Origin: Enterovibrio baiacu
GTDB lineage: Bacteria > Pseudomonadota > Gammaproteobacteria > Enterobacterales > Vibrionaceae
Assembly: GCF_004120195.1 (NCBI RefSeq)
Contig: NZ_SCHN01000008.1
Coordinates: forward strand, 3,314 to 67,313
DNA length: 64,000 bases
Direction of reading: 5' to 3'
Of the stretch, positions 36,534-45,987 are shown piece by piece (the stretch's first letter is position 1; the number at the start of each line of letters is the position of its first letter). Below the pieces are notes generated by a model, which was not told where the DNA came from, did no database searches, and saw nothing but the letters and a program-made list of their open reading frames with translations. The translations under genes and the position numbers were made by a program.

Positions 36534-38990
36534 ATGACAATGTTGAAATTAGACGGCGAATGGCAACTCACATCTTTAATGGATGCCTCTATTGTTGCAC
36601 CTATTATGCTGCCTGGTGATGTGCACAGTGCTTTGCTTGCTGCGGACATTATTCCTGACCCTTATCTTGGCTGTAACGAAACCAAGGTGCAGTGGGTTGG
36701 CGAGCATGATTGGGTGCTTGAGAAAACCTTCACCGCCGATGCCAACCTTCTGAATGCAAAGGCTGTTGACCTGATCTTGAGCATGGTCGATACCATGGCT
36801 GAGATTGTACTGAATGGTGAAACCATCTTGCTGTGTAGCAACATGTTCCGCCATTACCGCCGCGATGTTCGTCCGTACTTATGCGACGGCGAAAACACGC
36901 TGAAAATTACGCTTAAACGCGCAGACATTGAAGCCAAAGCACGCGCAGAGCGTTTGCCTTTTCCGGTGCCTTGGGCGGTGGGAAACAACCAAATTCCACA
37001 CATGAACACCTTACGCAAAACGCAGTGCCACTCAGGGTGGGACTGGGGCATTTGCTTATTGGTGAGTGGGATTTACGACAGCATTCGTTTGCAACCTGTG
37101 TCTGAAGTGCGTCTTCAGCAGGTGCGTTCAACACAACAATGGCACAGTGACGGTAGTTGTAATGTCATGGTCATCATTTCTGCAGAACAGATCAGCCCTG
37201 ATACTGACGCTCAGATTGAATGTTGTTTGGTGGGCCCTGATGGCGAGCGCATTTCGCAATCTATCGCGTTGAGCGGCATGGAGGCGGAATGTTGTTTTCG
37301 CGTGACGCAGCCTAAACGCTGGTGGCCTGCAGGGTACGGTGAGCAACCCCTGTATACCCTGACGGTGATGACAGACGGTCAAACCATCGAGAAGCGTTTG
37401 GGGCTTCGCGAATTGTATTTAGAAACGGGCGAAGACGACGTGGGTGCGGCAATGACGTTTGTCGTCAATGACAAAGCCATCATGGCAAAAGGCGCGAACT
37501 GGATCCCGTTGGATGCGATGCCTGGCAAGCAAACGCCTGATCATTACCGCCGCTTGTTGGAAGATGCGAAAGCCGCGAACATGAACATGATCCGTGTTTG
37601 GGGTGGCGGCATGTATGAGCGCGATACCTTCTATGATCTGTGTGACGAGCTAGGTCTGTTGGTGTGGCAGGATTTGATGTTCTCATGCGCCTTGTACCCG
37701 TCGACACCGGATTTCCTTCGCGACGTAGAACAAGAGATCACAGAACAAGTTCGCCGCCTAATCGATCACCCGTCATTGGCGTTGTGGTGCGGTGATAACG
37801 AGGTGATTGGTGCAATCAATTGGTACCCTGAGTCTCGTGCGAATCGCGAAAAATACGTGGTGAATTACGATCGTTTAAGCCGTGTTTTGCAAGAAGTGGT
37901 TGAGCGTGAAGACACAAGCCGCCGTTTCTGGGCGAGCTCGCCATGTAACGGTGAGTTGGACTTTGGTGATGCATGGCATGACGACAACAAAGGTGACATG
38001 CACTTTTGGGATGTGTGGCATTCCGGCAAATCCTTCGATGCCTACAGCAGCATTAAGCCGCGTTTTTGTAGTGAGTTTGGCTATCAGTCTTGGCCGTCAT
38101 TACCAACGGTAAAAACCTTTGCATCAGAGGAAGAGTGGAACGTTACCTCTCCGACCTTTGAGCAACACCAGAAAAATAGCCGCGGAAATAGCATCATCAC
38201 TGAAATGTTCACACGCTATTTCCGTTTCCCTTCTGACTTTTCTCAGATGCTGTATTTAAGTCAGGCTCAACAAGCGCTAGCCATTAAAACGGCGAGCGAA
38301 TACTGGCGTGCGAATAAGCCGGTTTGTCGCGGCATCTTGTACTGGCAATTGAATGATTGCTGGCCTGTCAGTTCTTGGTCGAGCATCGAGTACACCGGGC
38401 GTTGGAAGCAGCTGCACTACCATGCGAAACGCTTCTTCGCGCAGCAATTGGCGGTGTTTGTGGATGAAGAAAACACGCTACGATTGAATGTGATAAACGA
38501 TGAACACCGCCGTTTGGCAGCGAAAGGCCAAGTGACATGGTATGACTGGCACGGCGAAGTGATCGACACATGGCCGATTGAGAGCATGTTGGGTGAAGAT
38601 GATAACCAGGTGGTATGGCAGTGCGACCGCAACGTGATTAACGAACGCAAGCACGAAGGCTTCTTCCATGCGGTTGTTGAGTGTGACGGTCAAATCTTTA
38701 CCAACACATGGTTTGACGATGCATACAAGCGCCTGCCACTGCCTAAAGCGAACATCGAAACCAAGGTGGAAGAGGTCGATGGTCGTGTGATGGTGACTTT
38801 GAGTACTGATAAACCCGCCTTCTTTGTCCATCCTGAATTTGATGGCGAAGGCAGTGATACCGGCCGTTTTGATGATTCAAGCGTTACCTTGTTGCCGTCA
38901 CAGCCTATTACCTTGGAATACACGGGAAATACATCTGCTGAACAGTTGAAAGCAGGGCTCACTGTGTACCATTTAGCGGCGAGCTACTGA
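36534..38990 (+). CDS. GH2 beta-mannosidase
   Basis: An 818-residue glycoside hydrolase of family GH2 with no signal peptide, hence cytoplasmic. It has an N-terminal jelly-roll (about 1-165), an Ig-like domain, and a TIM barrel with the WGGGMYE block, the acid/base Asp-Asn-Glu in LWCGDNEV, and the nucleophile Glu in CSEFGYQSWPS. The subtype matches bacterial and eukaryotic beta-mannosidases rather than beta-galactosidases. It probably splits a phosphorylated or free mannoside after uptake. The start is ATG 36534, two bases after the EIIB stop. Confidence 0.88.
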   Translation: MTMLKLDGEWQLTSLMDASIVAPIMLPGDVHSALLAADIIPDPYLGCNETKVQWVGEHDWVLEKTFTADANLLNAKAVDLILSMVDTMAEIVLNGETILLCSNMFRHYRRDVRPYLCDGENTLKITLKRADIEAKARAERLPFPVPWAVGNNQIPHMNTLRKTQCHSGWDWGICLLVSGIYDSIRLQPVSEVRLQQVRSTQQWHSDGSCNVMVIISAEQISPDTDAQIECCLVGPDGERISQSIALSGMEAECCFRVTQPKRWWPAGYGEQPLYTLTVMTDGQTIEKRLGLRELYLETGEDDVGAAMTFVVNDKAIMAKGANWIPLDAMPGKQTPDHYRRLLEDAKAANMNMIRVWGGGMYERDTFYDLCDELGLLVWQDLMFSCALYPSTPDFLRDVEQEITEQVRRLIDHPSLALWCGDNEVIGAINWYPESRANREKYVVNYDRLSRVLQEVVEREDTSRRFWASSPCNGELDFGDAWHDDNKGDMHFWDVWHSGKSFDAYSSIKPRFCSEFGYQSWPSLPTVKTFASEEEWNVTSPTFEQHQKNSRGNSIITEMFTRYFRFPSDFSQMLYLSQAQQALAIKTASEYWRANKPVCRGILYWQLNDCWPVSSWSSIEYTGRWKQLHYHAKRFFAQQLAVFVDEENTLRLNVINDEHRRLAAKGQVTWYDWHGEVIDTWPIESMLGEDDNQVVWQCDRNVINERKHEGFFHAVVECDGQIFTNTWFDDAYKRLPLPKANIETKVEEVDGRVMVTLSTDKPAFFVHPEFDGEGSDTGRFDDSSVTLLPSQPITLEYTGNTSAEQLKAGLTVYHLAASY

Positions 38991-39004
38991 GTTAATTTGA
39001 TAGC

Positions 39005-39031
39005 AAAAAGCCCTCTTCGGAGGGCTTTTTC
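39005..39031. terminator. Bidirectional terminator within the mannoside cluster
   Basis: The 11-bp stem AAAAAGCCCTC / GAGGGCTTTTT with a TTCG tetraloop lies between the GH2 gene and the convergent rpiR-type regulator. Confidence 0.92.
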
Positions 39032-39076
39032 GTTACTGGTCAAACAGACGCCGAGGAAGCAGACGTTCGAAGCGAA

Positions 39077-39880
39077 TTATTTTCCAAATGGTGCTTCGGT
39101 CGACACCCAGTTTTTGATGGTCTCTCGGTCAAGCGATACGTAGTGATAGTAAAGATGGTCGATGGCCATCAGCATAGGCAGTTGCGCCGAAATCATCCCT
39201 GTTCGCTCTTCACCATTTAGCGAGGCGGTAAGCAAAGTGGCTGTGGCAGATTGAGACATCTTTGATTTAGGGTTCGCCGAAATTAAATAGGTTTCAATGC
39301 CGCGGCGTGTCAGGCTTTTCACGACCTTGGCCATGTCATCATTCTGCGCATTCAAACTCAGTACGATGACAAGGTTATCGGTCGTCAGAATGTCTTGGTA
39401 CATCTGCATCGAGTTTGTGTCTTGCACCACTTCGACGAACTTGCCGAGTCGCCCAAAGCGGAACTTAAAGTCCGCCCCCGCGAGTGCACTGAATCCGGTG
39501 CCGAATACATGGATAATTTGATGCCTTGCAATGGCGTGGGTGATTTGGTCGATAACGTCGGTATCAAGGCAGTGTTTTAGCTGCTGTAAAACATCGAAAT
39601 AATCTTGCTGGAGTCCGTCATTTTCGGGCTTAGACAAAGGGTTTGCGCTGTCCAATTGCTCTTGATAAAGAAACAGGAATTCCTTGAGGTTATTCAGGCC
39701 AATTTTTTGGCAAAAACGCGTGATGGAAGCGGTGGACACGCCGATGTCCGTGGCCAGCTCTTCAATGGTTTTGACGGGGCGACGTGCGAGAAAATACCCC
39801 GCAATCTTATTGTCGGTAGTGGTGAATTTGCTCCGTGCATATTCAAACAACAATCCAATATCTTTGTTCATCAGTACCAT
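39077..39880 (-). CDS. MurR/RpiR family sugar-responsive regulator
   Basis: A 267-residue regulator with an N-terminal RpiR-type HTH (about 1-77; IGVSTASITRFCQKIGL is the DNA-reading region). A C-terminal SIS domain (about 125-250) would bind a phosphosugar. It is the last gene of the EIIBC-EIIA-GH38 operon, 45 bases after the GH38 gene, so it probably controls this cluster in response to a phosphorylated intermediate. The E. coli mng operon uses a GntR regulator instead. The start may be ATG 39880 or the internal ATG at 39871; neither has a strong ribosome site. Confidence 0.85.
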   Translation of the reverse strand: MVLMNKDIGLLFEYARSKFTTTDNKIAGYFLARRPVKTIEELATDIGVSTASITRFCQKIGLNNLKEFLFLYQEQLDSANPLSKPENDGLQQDYFDVLQQLKHCLDTDVIDQITHAIARHQIIHVFGTGFSALAGADFKFRFGRLGKFVEVVQDTNSMQMYQDILTTDNLVIVLSLNAQNDDMAKVVKSLTRRGIETYLISANPKSKMSQSATATLLTASLNGEERTGMISAQLPMLMAIDHLYYHYVSLDRETIKNWVSTEAPFGK

Positions 39881-39925
39881 AGGCCATCAATCATTCGCCC
39901 CACTACCGTAGGGCGAACGCTCCTC

Positions 39926-42589
39926 TTAATCAAGCGTGATCTTAATGGTGCGGATTTGTTTCGCACGGAAGTCGCCAAGTTGAATCACATCGCCAGCAAC
40001 CACCAAGGTATTCAGGGTGTCGAACATCAGGTTGGTTTCTGCTGCGTGTATGAGTGCTGTATGTTTCACAGAGAGTGAGCCTGCGTTTTCGATGCTGTAT
40101 TCCGATGGATTAAACAGACGCACATGCAGGGCGTTGTTGTCGAACTGCACGCTGCTACAAACAAGCTGCGGCGCATCCAGCGTAAACAAACTGTCGCTAT
40201 CATTTACCGCGCGCTCGAGCGGATGCATGACGAAATACTTCAAGGTATTGGTGAATTGATTGAGCGTTTGTGCCTGATAGTAAGGCGTGTTCACACTCCA
40301 CGCTTGCCATTGCTGCACGGCGGCTGCTGCCGAGAACCTTGGATCGATGTGTAGACCAAGCGTGATGTGCTGGTGGCCTTTCATTTGGCTATCAGGGGTG
40401 GGGATGTATTTAAACTGCTGACCTGATGCAATCCCAGGGCGACGAAGAAGGTCAGGCTTGCCCAGCCAACCAACACTGCGGAAAAGCGTAAGGGCAAGGG
40501 TGCCGCTTGGCTGTTCCGCGTTCTCGATAAGCACTTCATACTCTTTGATGCCTTGGGCGAACACGGTCAAGCTGGCTTGCTCATCGTGCAGGTTGGCGTA
40601 GTTGATCATCGGGTAAATCCCACAAGGCTCTTCTTTCCAGCCGCGCTCGCGCCAATCCGCCAATTGCATTTGGAACAATGGGCGACGCGCAAAGCCAAAT
40701 GGCGTATCCGCAATGCTTTCTTTCGCTTTTATCGGGCTGTTAATGACCAACTGTAGGCGATGATCGTCGGCTTGATTGTCGATGACAATATCGATCTGCA
40801 AGGGTTGCTCATCGTTGGTGAGCGTCATGTTCACTGTGTATTCGCAAACGGTGTCTCGGAAACCCTGAGCGCGAGCTTCTAAGTTTTCTGGCAGCAACCA
40901 CGTGCCTTTCAAGGTCATTTGTTGTTTACATTGACCGGATTGTGTCGTGCATTCCGCGTGACTGAATGACAAGGTGATCACCCAATCATTTTCAGGTGGT
41001 GAGTAGTCGTAGGTATCGCCATCATCGCCGCCATCACGCAACGTGAAGGCTTGCGGCCAATGCTGACCTGTTTGTTTGTCAGTAAGATTCAATTCGCCGT
41101 TTTGATAGTCGAGACGGTAACGATCATTCTCGATGCATTTTCCAAGCACGGTGGGTAACACTTGCGCGTCTTTTTCGGGCATTTCTTGAATGATGAGAGA
41201 CGTAAAACCTAATGCGGGAAGCGCATGTTGAACGGCGATGTCAGTTTGGTAGTAGTAGCCATTCGGATCATTGTCTTCGGGATTGCGTTGGATGCTGCCG
41301 TTGTAGTGTTGGGTTTTTGCTAATACATCAAATTCCACGTTCTCACCCGCTAAGGTGCTTAGCGTGAAATGCGGTGACTTGGTTGAAAGTGTGATGTCTT
41401 GAACCTGATTACGGGCAACAGGCAAGGTATTGAACAGCGTCAGGCGCGCGCCGTTGTCGAGCTTTGGCTGAGAATCCGCAAGTTTACGCACTAAGTAATC
41501 TCGAGCTGCACTTGATGTTTGATCAACCTGTTCAAAACGCTCAACGATGATCTTGTTGGTTTTGTCTGTGTTGCAACCGCCGGCACTGTCGTGGGCATGG
41601 TTGCGCGTCATGATGCGCCAAAGGTTATTAATGAGTTCAGGTTGATAGCCGATACCATAACGGGTGGCGAGCGCCATAAGGGGCTCAAGCTCAAGGGTGA
41701 TGCGTCGCTCTAGCATATCGTTCAGGCGCTTGTGATCGGCGCGTGACGAGTAAATGGAACGGTGGATTTTCGATACTTGCCCGTCGATCATCTCGCCGCT
41801 CAGCGTGTCCATTGGCAGGTCTTTTACGTTAAGTGAGGCAAACAGCGTGTCGTAGCTGCTTTCAATCAGTTGGCTATCGATGTTGGCGTCTGCCAGCTTT
41901 TGATTAAACAGCGCAATGCGCTCTTTGACGTTACGATCGACAAAGCGTTGGTCGCCGCCCAGTGGCAGGGCAACGTGATCGCTAAGGCAGTCTTTTTCGA
42001 CTTGCTGGGTCAGTGAAATAGCATCGTCAGAGTAGATCAGTTGTCCACCCACGTAATAGCCATCTTTGATGTTGTAGAAAAGCACGTGGCTACCATCTTC
42101 ACTTTGCCATTGGCCTTCTCGGTGCGGATAAACGTCCGTCGACAGTCCGCGCCAAAACACCGTTTTATCGATGCCGACGCCGTTATAAATCTTTGGCATG
42201 TCCATGCTTTGACCAAAAGCGTCCGGCACATAGCCCAGCATTTCGCAGCCACCGAGTGATTCACCAAGACGAATACCCAGCTGCAGGTTTCGGATGATGG
42301 ACTCACCCGAAATGATCAGTTGATCGGTTTGGCTATACCAAGGGCCGATCTTTAGTTTTCCGCTTTCGACCAAATGACAAAAACGTTCTTTGTGTTGCGG
42401 GCAGGCCGACAAATAATCCTCTACTATGCTCAGCTGTCCATCCAAGTAGTAGTTATCTACTTCGCCCTTCTCGAGCGCGTCCATCACTTCTTCGAGGTGA
42501 TAGATCAATTGAATGAGCGATTCATGAGCGGAGAAGTACCACTCAAAATCCCAATGGGTATGGGAGATAACATGTAGTTGTTTTTTCAT
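39926..42589 (-). CDS. mngB: GH38 alpha-mannosidase, MngB-like
   Basis: An 887-residue cytoplasmic enzyme of GH38. The zinc site begins with His10, His12 and Asp14 (SHTHWDFEW), and the nucleophile is Asp123 in YVPDAFGQ. A later HDSAGGCNTD block carries the remaining zinc ligands. It matches E. coli MngB (mannosylglycerate hydrolase), which acts on 2-O-(6-phospho-mannosyl)-D-glycerate. Because two PTS genes precede it in the same operon, a PTS-imported phosphorylated alpha-mannoside is the likely substrate. Confidence 0.85.
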   Translation of the reverse strand: MKKQLHVISHTHWDFEWYFSAHESLIQLIYHLEEVMDALEKGEVDNYYLDGQLSIVEDYLSACPQHKERFCHLVESGKLKIGPWYSQTDQLIISGESIIRNLQLGIRLGESLGGCEMLGYVPDAFGQSMDMPKIYNGVGIDKTVFWRGLSTDVYPHREGQWQSEDGSHVLFYNIKDGYYVGGQLIYSDDAISLTQQVEKDCLSDHVALPLGGDQRFVDRNVKERIALFNQKLADANIDSQLIESSYDTLFASLNVKDLPMDTLSGEMIDGQVSKIHRSIYSSRADHKRLNDMLERRITLELEPLMALATRYGIGYQPELINNLWRIMTRNHAHDSAGGCNTDKTNKIIVERFEQVDQTSSAARDYLVRKLADSQPKLDNGARLTLFNTLPVARNQVQDITLSTKSPHFTLSTLAGENVEFDVLAKTQHYNGSIQRNPEDNDPNGYYYQTDIAVQHALPALGFTSLIIQEMPEKDAQVLPTVLGKCIENDRYRLDYQNGELNLTDKQTGQHWPQAFTLRDGGDDGDTYDYSPPENDWVITLSFSHAECTTQSGQCKQQMTLKGTWLLPENLEARAQGFRDTVCEYTVNMTLTNDEQPLQIDIVIDNQADDHRLQLVINSPIKAKESIADTPFGFARRPLFQMQLADWRERGWKEEPCGIYPMINYANLHDEQASLTVFAQGIKEYEVLIENAEQPSGTLALTLFRSVGWLGKPDLLRRPGIASGQQFKYIPTPDSQMKGHQHITLGLHIDPRFSAAAAVQQWQAWSVNTPYYQAQTLNQFTNTLKYFVMHPLERAVNDSDSLFTLDAPQLVCSSVQFDNNALHVRLFNPSEYSIENAGSLSVKHTALIHAAETNLMFDTLNTLVVAGDVIQLGDFRAKQIRTIKITLD

Positions 42590-42674
42590 AAACCTGTCCG
42601 CTTTGGAATGCTATCCGCAGAATGTGAAGGTGCGGCTCGGCGAGCGGCACCTTCATGTCATTGGATATGTAAAC

Positions 42675-43121
42675 TCACGCAATCACGTGTTGAATGGTAT
42701 CTAAAATGGCTTGCGTGTCGTTCTGTTGTAGCGTGTTTCGAATGTCGGGTTTCATCATGGCGCGCGATAACTTCGTCAGCATCATCAAGCTTTCTTCTGC
42801 CCCTGATTCTGGAATCGCTAACGACACTGCCGTGGTGACAGGTTCATCGTCCATGGTGTCCCATTCGATAGGGTTGGCAAAGTGCACCACAAAAATCGCC
42901 GGTGTTTTCACATGGGAGGATTTGCAGTGTGGTACGGCCATTCCGCCGAGAAAACCCGTGCTGTCATGCGACTCACGCGCTTGCAACCCACGAGCAAAAC
43001 CATCAACGCTGTCGATGTAACCCAATTGATGGGCGTGCTCGGCAATAAACTGAAACGCTTGCTGCTGAGAGGTTGAGTGAGCATCCGTCAGAATATGTTC
43101 GACGTTAAAGACGTTATTCAT
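42675..43121 (-). CDS. Fructose-type PTS EIIA protein
   Basis: A 148-residue EIIA of the fructose/mannitol family. The phosphorylated residue is His65 in GGMAVPHCKSSHV. It receives phosphate from HPr and passes it to EIIB. In E. coli MngA the IIA, IIB and IIC domains are fused; here IIA is separate. It starts five bases after the EIIBC stop and precedes the GH38 gene by 85 bases, in one operon. Confidence 0.9.
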   Translation of the reverse strand: MNNVFNVEHILTDAHSTSQQQAFQFIAEHAHQLGYIDSVDGFARGLQARESHDSTGFLGGMAVPHCKSSHVKTPAIFVVHFANPIEWDTMDDEPVTTAVSLAIPESGAEESLMMLTKLSRAMMKPDIRNTLQQNDTQAILDTIQHVIA

Positions 43122-43126
43122 GAGGT

Positions 43127-44689
43127 TTATCCATTCACTGCGGTTGAGGTGGCAACAGCGGGTGTGGCTGTTTCTGGCTGCATGGTGCTTGATATTGTGC
43201 CCGCTTCGTTTGCATCAGCGACTGGCTGTTTAGAAGGGCGTCGCCAGAATCCGATAATCATGGCGGTGGTTGCGATACCCGCGAAGGTACAGGCAATCCA
43301 CGTCACGAAAGGAATCGGCTGCTCGATGTAACCGATGAATGTCCCCAACGGAGAGCCAATACCGCCGTAGAATTTCACGTCCAAGTAACCCACAAGGCCA
43401 CCGGCTAGGGCTGAACCTGCCACACTGGCGGTGATGATTTGAACAGGGTTTGCCGCAGCAAACGGAATAGCACCTTCAGTTACCCCAACAATACCCATAC
43501 CGAACGCAGAGTTTGCAGAAACTTTTTCAGTGTCTGTGAAGCGGTTTTTAAACAGTTTTGATGCCAAGAAGATACCCAGTGGCGCGACAGAAATAGCCGC
43601 TTGCGCTGCGGTGCCTGGTACAAAGTTAGCGCCTTCAATGCCGTATTTTGCAACGGTGTCTGTCCACACGGCAGTACCGAAAATCAGTGCCGTTTTGTTG
43701 ACTGGGCCACCGAAGTCGAAGCCGATCATTGCACCAATAATGGCACCGATAATGAAGGTAGACGCGCCGTAGGTGTTGGTTAGCCAGTTTAGGCCTTCAT
43801 AGAGCGCGCTCATTGCGCCCGCGATAGGCTGGCCAATGAAATACAGCACAACAACGGTAATGAAGAAGGTCGCGATCAACGGAATGATCATGATTGGAAC
43901 AAGGGGTTGAAGCAATTTCGGCCATTTGATTTTCTTTAGTTGCTTCACGAAGTAGCCGACAAGGAAAGCAACAAGAATGGCTGACAGGAAGCCGCCACCT
44001 GCGTCTGTCCCCAGGAATGCAGGGTCATTCGCCATGTATGCGCCTAACATAGCTGGTGCGATAGCTGGACGATCTGCGATGGAGTTTGCCACGAAGCCTG
44101 CGAACAATGGAATCATCAGCAAGAAGCCGATTTGACCCACTTTGAACAAGTGCGCCATGAAGTAACCGAGTGGTTCTGTTTGGTCAAAGCCCCAAGCGAC
44201 CATACGGCCTAGGTCATCACGTTGGAAGGCAAAAATGTTCGCGATGGCCAACAACAAACCCGCAGCAATAACCATAGGTACCATGTAAGAGATACCGCTC
44301 ATGATGTGCTGAACAAAACCGTTTTCAGTGGTTTTACCCAAGGTTACGTTACCGACTTTTGTGCCTTTCGCACCAAAGACAGTCGCGTTTTCTTCGGCTT
44401 CTTTGATGAGTGCCATGGCGTCGCGAATCGCGGCTTTTGGACGCGCCTTGTAAACACGTTTCCCTGCAAAGCGAGCAAGATCAATTTCAATGTCAGAGGC
44501 GATGATCACCAGTTCTGCATCGTTAATTTCTTGTTCTGTTAAAACATTCTGCGCACCGATTGAACCTTGGGTTTCAACCTTTACAAAAAAATTGTGTTCT
44601 TTGCCAGCTTGCTCGAGGGCTTCAGCTGCCATGTAAGTGTGAGCAATACCAGCAGCACAGGCGGTTATCGCAACAACATTTTTGGTCAT
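43127..44689 (-). CDS. Fructose-type PTS EIIBC permease, MngA-like
   Basis: A 520-residue transporter. The N-terminal EIIB has Cys11 (ITACAAGIAHTYMAAE), followed by a linker and a membrane EIIC domain with about nine helices. The EIIC contains the DFGGPVNKTA and GVTEGAIPFAA motifs of the fructose family. Given the GH38 partner it is likely specific for 2-O-alpha-mannosyl-D-glycerate or a related mannoside. The last 30 residues are a Thr/Ala-rich tail. GGAGAA lies upstream of the ATG. It is the first gene of the minus-strand operon and is divergent from the AraC-type regulator. Confidence 0.88.
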   Translation of the reverse strand: MTKNVVAITACAAGIAHTYMAAEALEQAGKEHNFFVKVETQGSIGAQNVLTEQEINDAELVIIASDIEIDLARFAGKRVYKARPKAAIRDAMALIKEAEENATVFGAKGTKVGNVTLGKTTENGFVQHIMSGISYMVPMVIAAGLLLAIANIFAFQRDDLGRMVAWGFDQTEPLGYFMAHLFKVGQIGFLLMIPLFAGFVANSIADRPAIAPAMLGAYMANDPAFLGTDAGGGFLSAILVAFLVGYFVKQLKKIKWPKLLQPLVPIMIIPLIATFFITVVVLYFIGQPIAGAMSALYEGLNWLTNTYGASTFIIGAIIGAMIGFDFGGPVNKTALIFGTAVWTDTVAKYGIEGANFVPGTAAQAAISVAPLGIFLASKLFKNRFTDTEKVSANSAFGMGIVGVTEGAIPFAAANPVQIITASVAGSALAGGLVGYLDVKFYGGIGSPLGTFIGYIEQPIPFVTWIACTFAGIATTAMIIGFWRRPSKQPVADANEAGTISSTMQPETATPAVATSTAVNG

Positions 44690-44790
44690 GAGGTTCTCCT
44701 TCTACGACCTTCAAATAGGGTTTTGGCATAAGAATGATGAAAATATTTCCAATTTAAGACTGTGATTGAACGCATATTAGTCATTTTGTT

Positions 44791-44876
44791 GTAAATATTT
44801 ACAGTTAAAGGGTGCTATCCATCATGGAAATTTTCTCAAAACACTGTAAATTTTTTCACCGTAAACTGAACAGTTA
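44791..44876. promoter_or_regulatory. Cluster of palindromes between the EIIBC and araC-type genes
   Basis: The 235-base divergent intergenic region holds a perfect 12-bp palindrome GTAAATATTTAC (44791-44802). It also has the octamer pair TTTACAGT (44798-44805) and ACTGTAAA (44843-44850) in opposite orientation, and AACTGAACAGTT (44864-44875). All share TTTACAGTT-like half-sites, which suggests operator DNA for one of the two local regulators. This is sequence-based inference only. Confidence 0.4.
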
Positions 44877-44924
44877 GTGTTCTCGTGAATGTATTTTCAC
44901 ATCCAACAATGAGAGTGATGCCTA

Positions 44925-45818
44925 ATGCCCAACACGACTAACCAGCCCGACACATTTTCATATTTGGTGCTTTCAGAGATTGCAGGTCGTCTAGATGGAA
45001 AGCTCAATGCGGAATATCACCACGCATTGCCATGCAATGACATGCCGTTGTTGGCATGGTGCACGCCAGACGAAAGAGTTGAAATTGTTGTGGAAGGGGC
45101 CGTGGACATGATGTTCAGTCACGGTGGTGGGGAGCGAGGTGTGGTGCGCATGCAGCCTGGCGATGTACTTCGTGTTGCGGCTCACGGTTGGAATTTGCCG
45201 TACGCGGATGAGGCAAATACCTTGAGCATTTGTTGTCGCGGTGAAAAACTTGGTCTGAGTTATAACCATTGGCAAGATGGCCGTTGCATCAGTTTGGCGA
45301 AATGGGCGATGCCGCTAACCTCTCTCAATGCGTTGCTGCTTGGCTTAACGTCAGATGTTAGGGGATTAAACGATGTGAAGCTTGATGTATTGTTACGGGC
45401 GATCTCTCGCAAGCTCAGCGCCAATGCCTCAGATGTGTCTAAACAAAAACAGCTCTTTCATCAGATTCTGACTTACATGCGCTGCCATTTTCATGAGTCG
45501 ATATGCCGAGAGTCGGTTGCCGAGCATTTCTGTATTTCATCAAGTTACCTTTCTCACCTGTTTCAGCAGCACAGCGACATTGGCTTTAACGAGTACATCA
45601 ATCGAGAACGTTTTGCTCATGCCCGACACCTGTTGATTGAAAAAGGCCTGCGCGTGAAACAGGTGGCGCTGGAAAGTGGGTTTGTGGATGCAGATTACTT
45701 TTGTCGCTTGTTTAAAAGGCTAGCAGGGATGACCCCAACGCAATATCGACAGCATTACATTAGCCAACAGCAGAGCTTTTCTCATGAGTTTTCTCACGAC
45801 GCTGTTGTGACGAGTTAA
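44925..45818 (+). CDS. AraC-family transcriptional regulator
   Basis: A 297-residue protein. The N-terminal half (about 1-150) is a cupin-like sensor (MQPGDVLRVAAHGWNLPYAD block). The C-terminal AraC DNA-binding domain (about 185-280) has two HTH motifs, the second ending with the family signature DADYFCRLFKRLAGMTPTQYR. It is divergent from the EIIBC gene, so it most likely activates or represses the mannoside operon. Its start lies 235 bases from the EIIBC start. Confidence 0.88.
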   Translation: MPNTTNQPDTFSYLVLSEIAGRLDGKLNAEYHHALPCNDMPLLAWCTPDERVEIVVEGAVDMMFSHGGGERGVVRMQPGDVLRVAAHGWNLPYADEANTLSICCRGEKLGLSYNHWQDGRCISLAKWAMPLTSLNALLLGLTSDVRGLNDVKLDVLLRAISRKLSANASDVSKQKQLFHQILTYMRCHFHESICRESVAEHFCISSSYLSHLFQQHSDIGFNEYINRERFAHARHLLIEKGLRVKQVALESGFVDADYFCRLFKRLAGMTPTQYRQHYISQQQSFSHEFSHDAVVTS

Positions 45819-45942
45819 TTTCTGCGCTTATCCATTGATGTTTTGAAAATGGATGGCTGATAAGTGGGTGTTAGGCAAGTTGAGGCTTGTCGGTGCGTGA
45901 AAGCACGTTGAATATGGCAGAGCAGATAGAAACAAGAGGCAA

Positions 45943-45973
45943 CAAAAAAGCGCAGCCGAGGCTGCGCTTTCTC
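45943..45973. terminator. Bidirectional terminator between the araC-type gene and crr
   Basis: The stem AAAAGCGCAGCC / GGCTGCGCTTT with a GA loop is flanked by an A-run on the left and CTCTT on the right. It mainly terminates the ptsHI-crr transcript on the minus strand. Confidence 0.8.
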
Positions 45974-45987
45974 TTACACACAAAGAA

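Noticed and set aside
44889-44904. GTGA...TCAC inverted pair upstream of the AraC-type gene, CRP-like
   Set aside because: The two halves are eight bases apart rather than six, so it does not fit CRP geometry.
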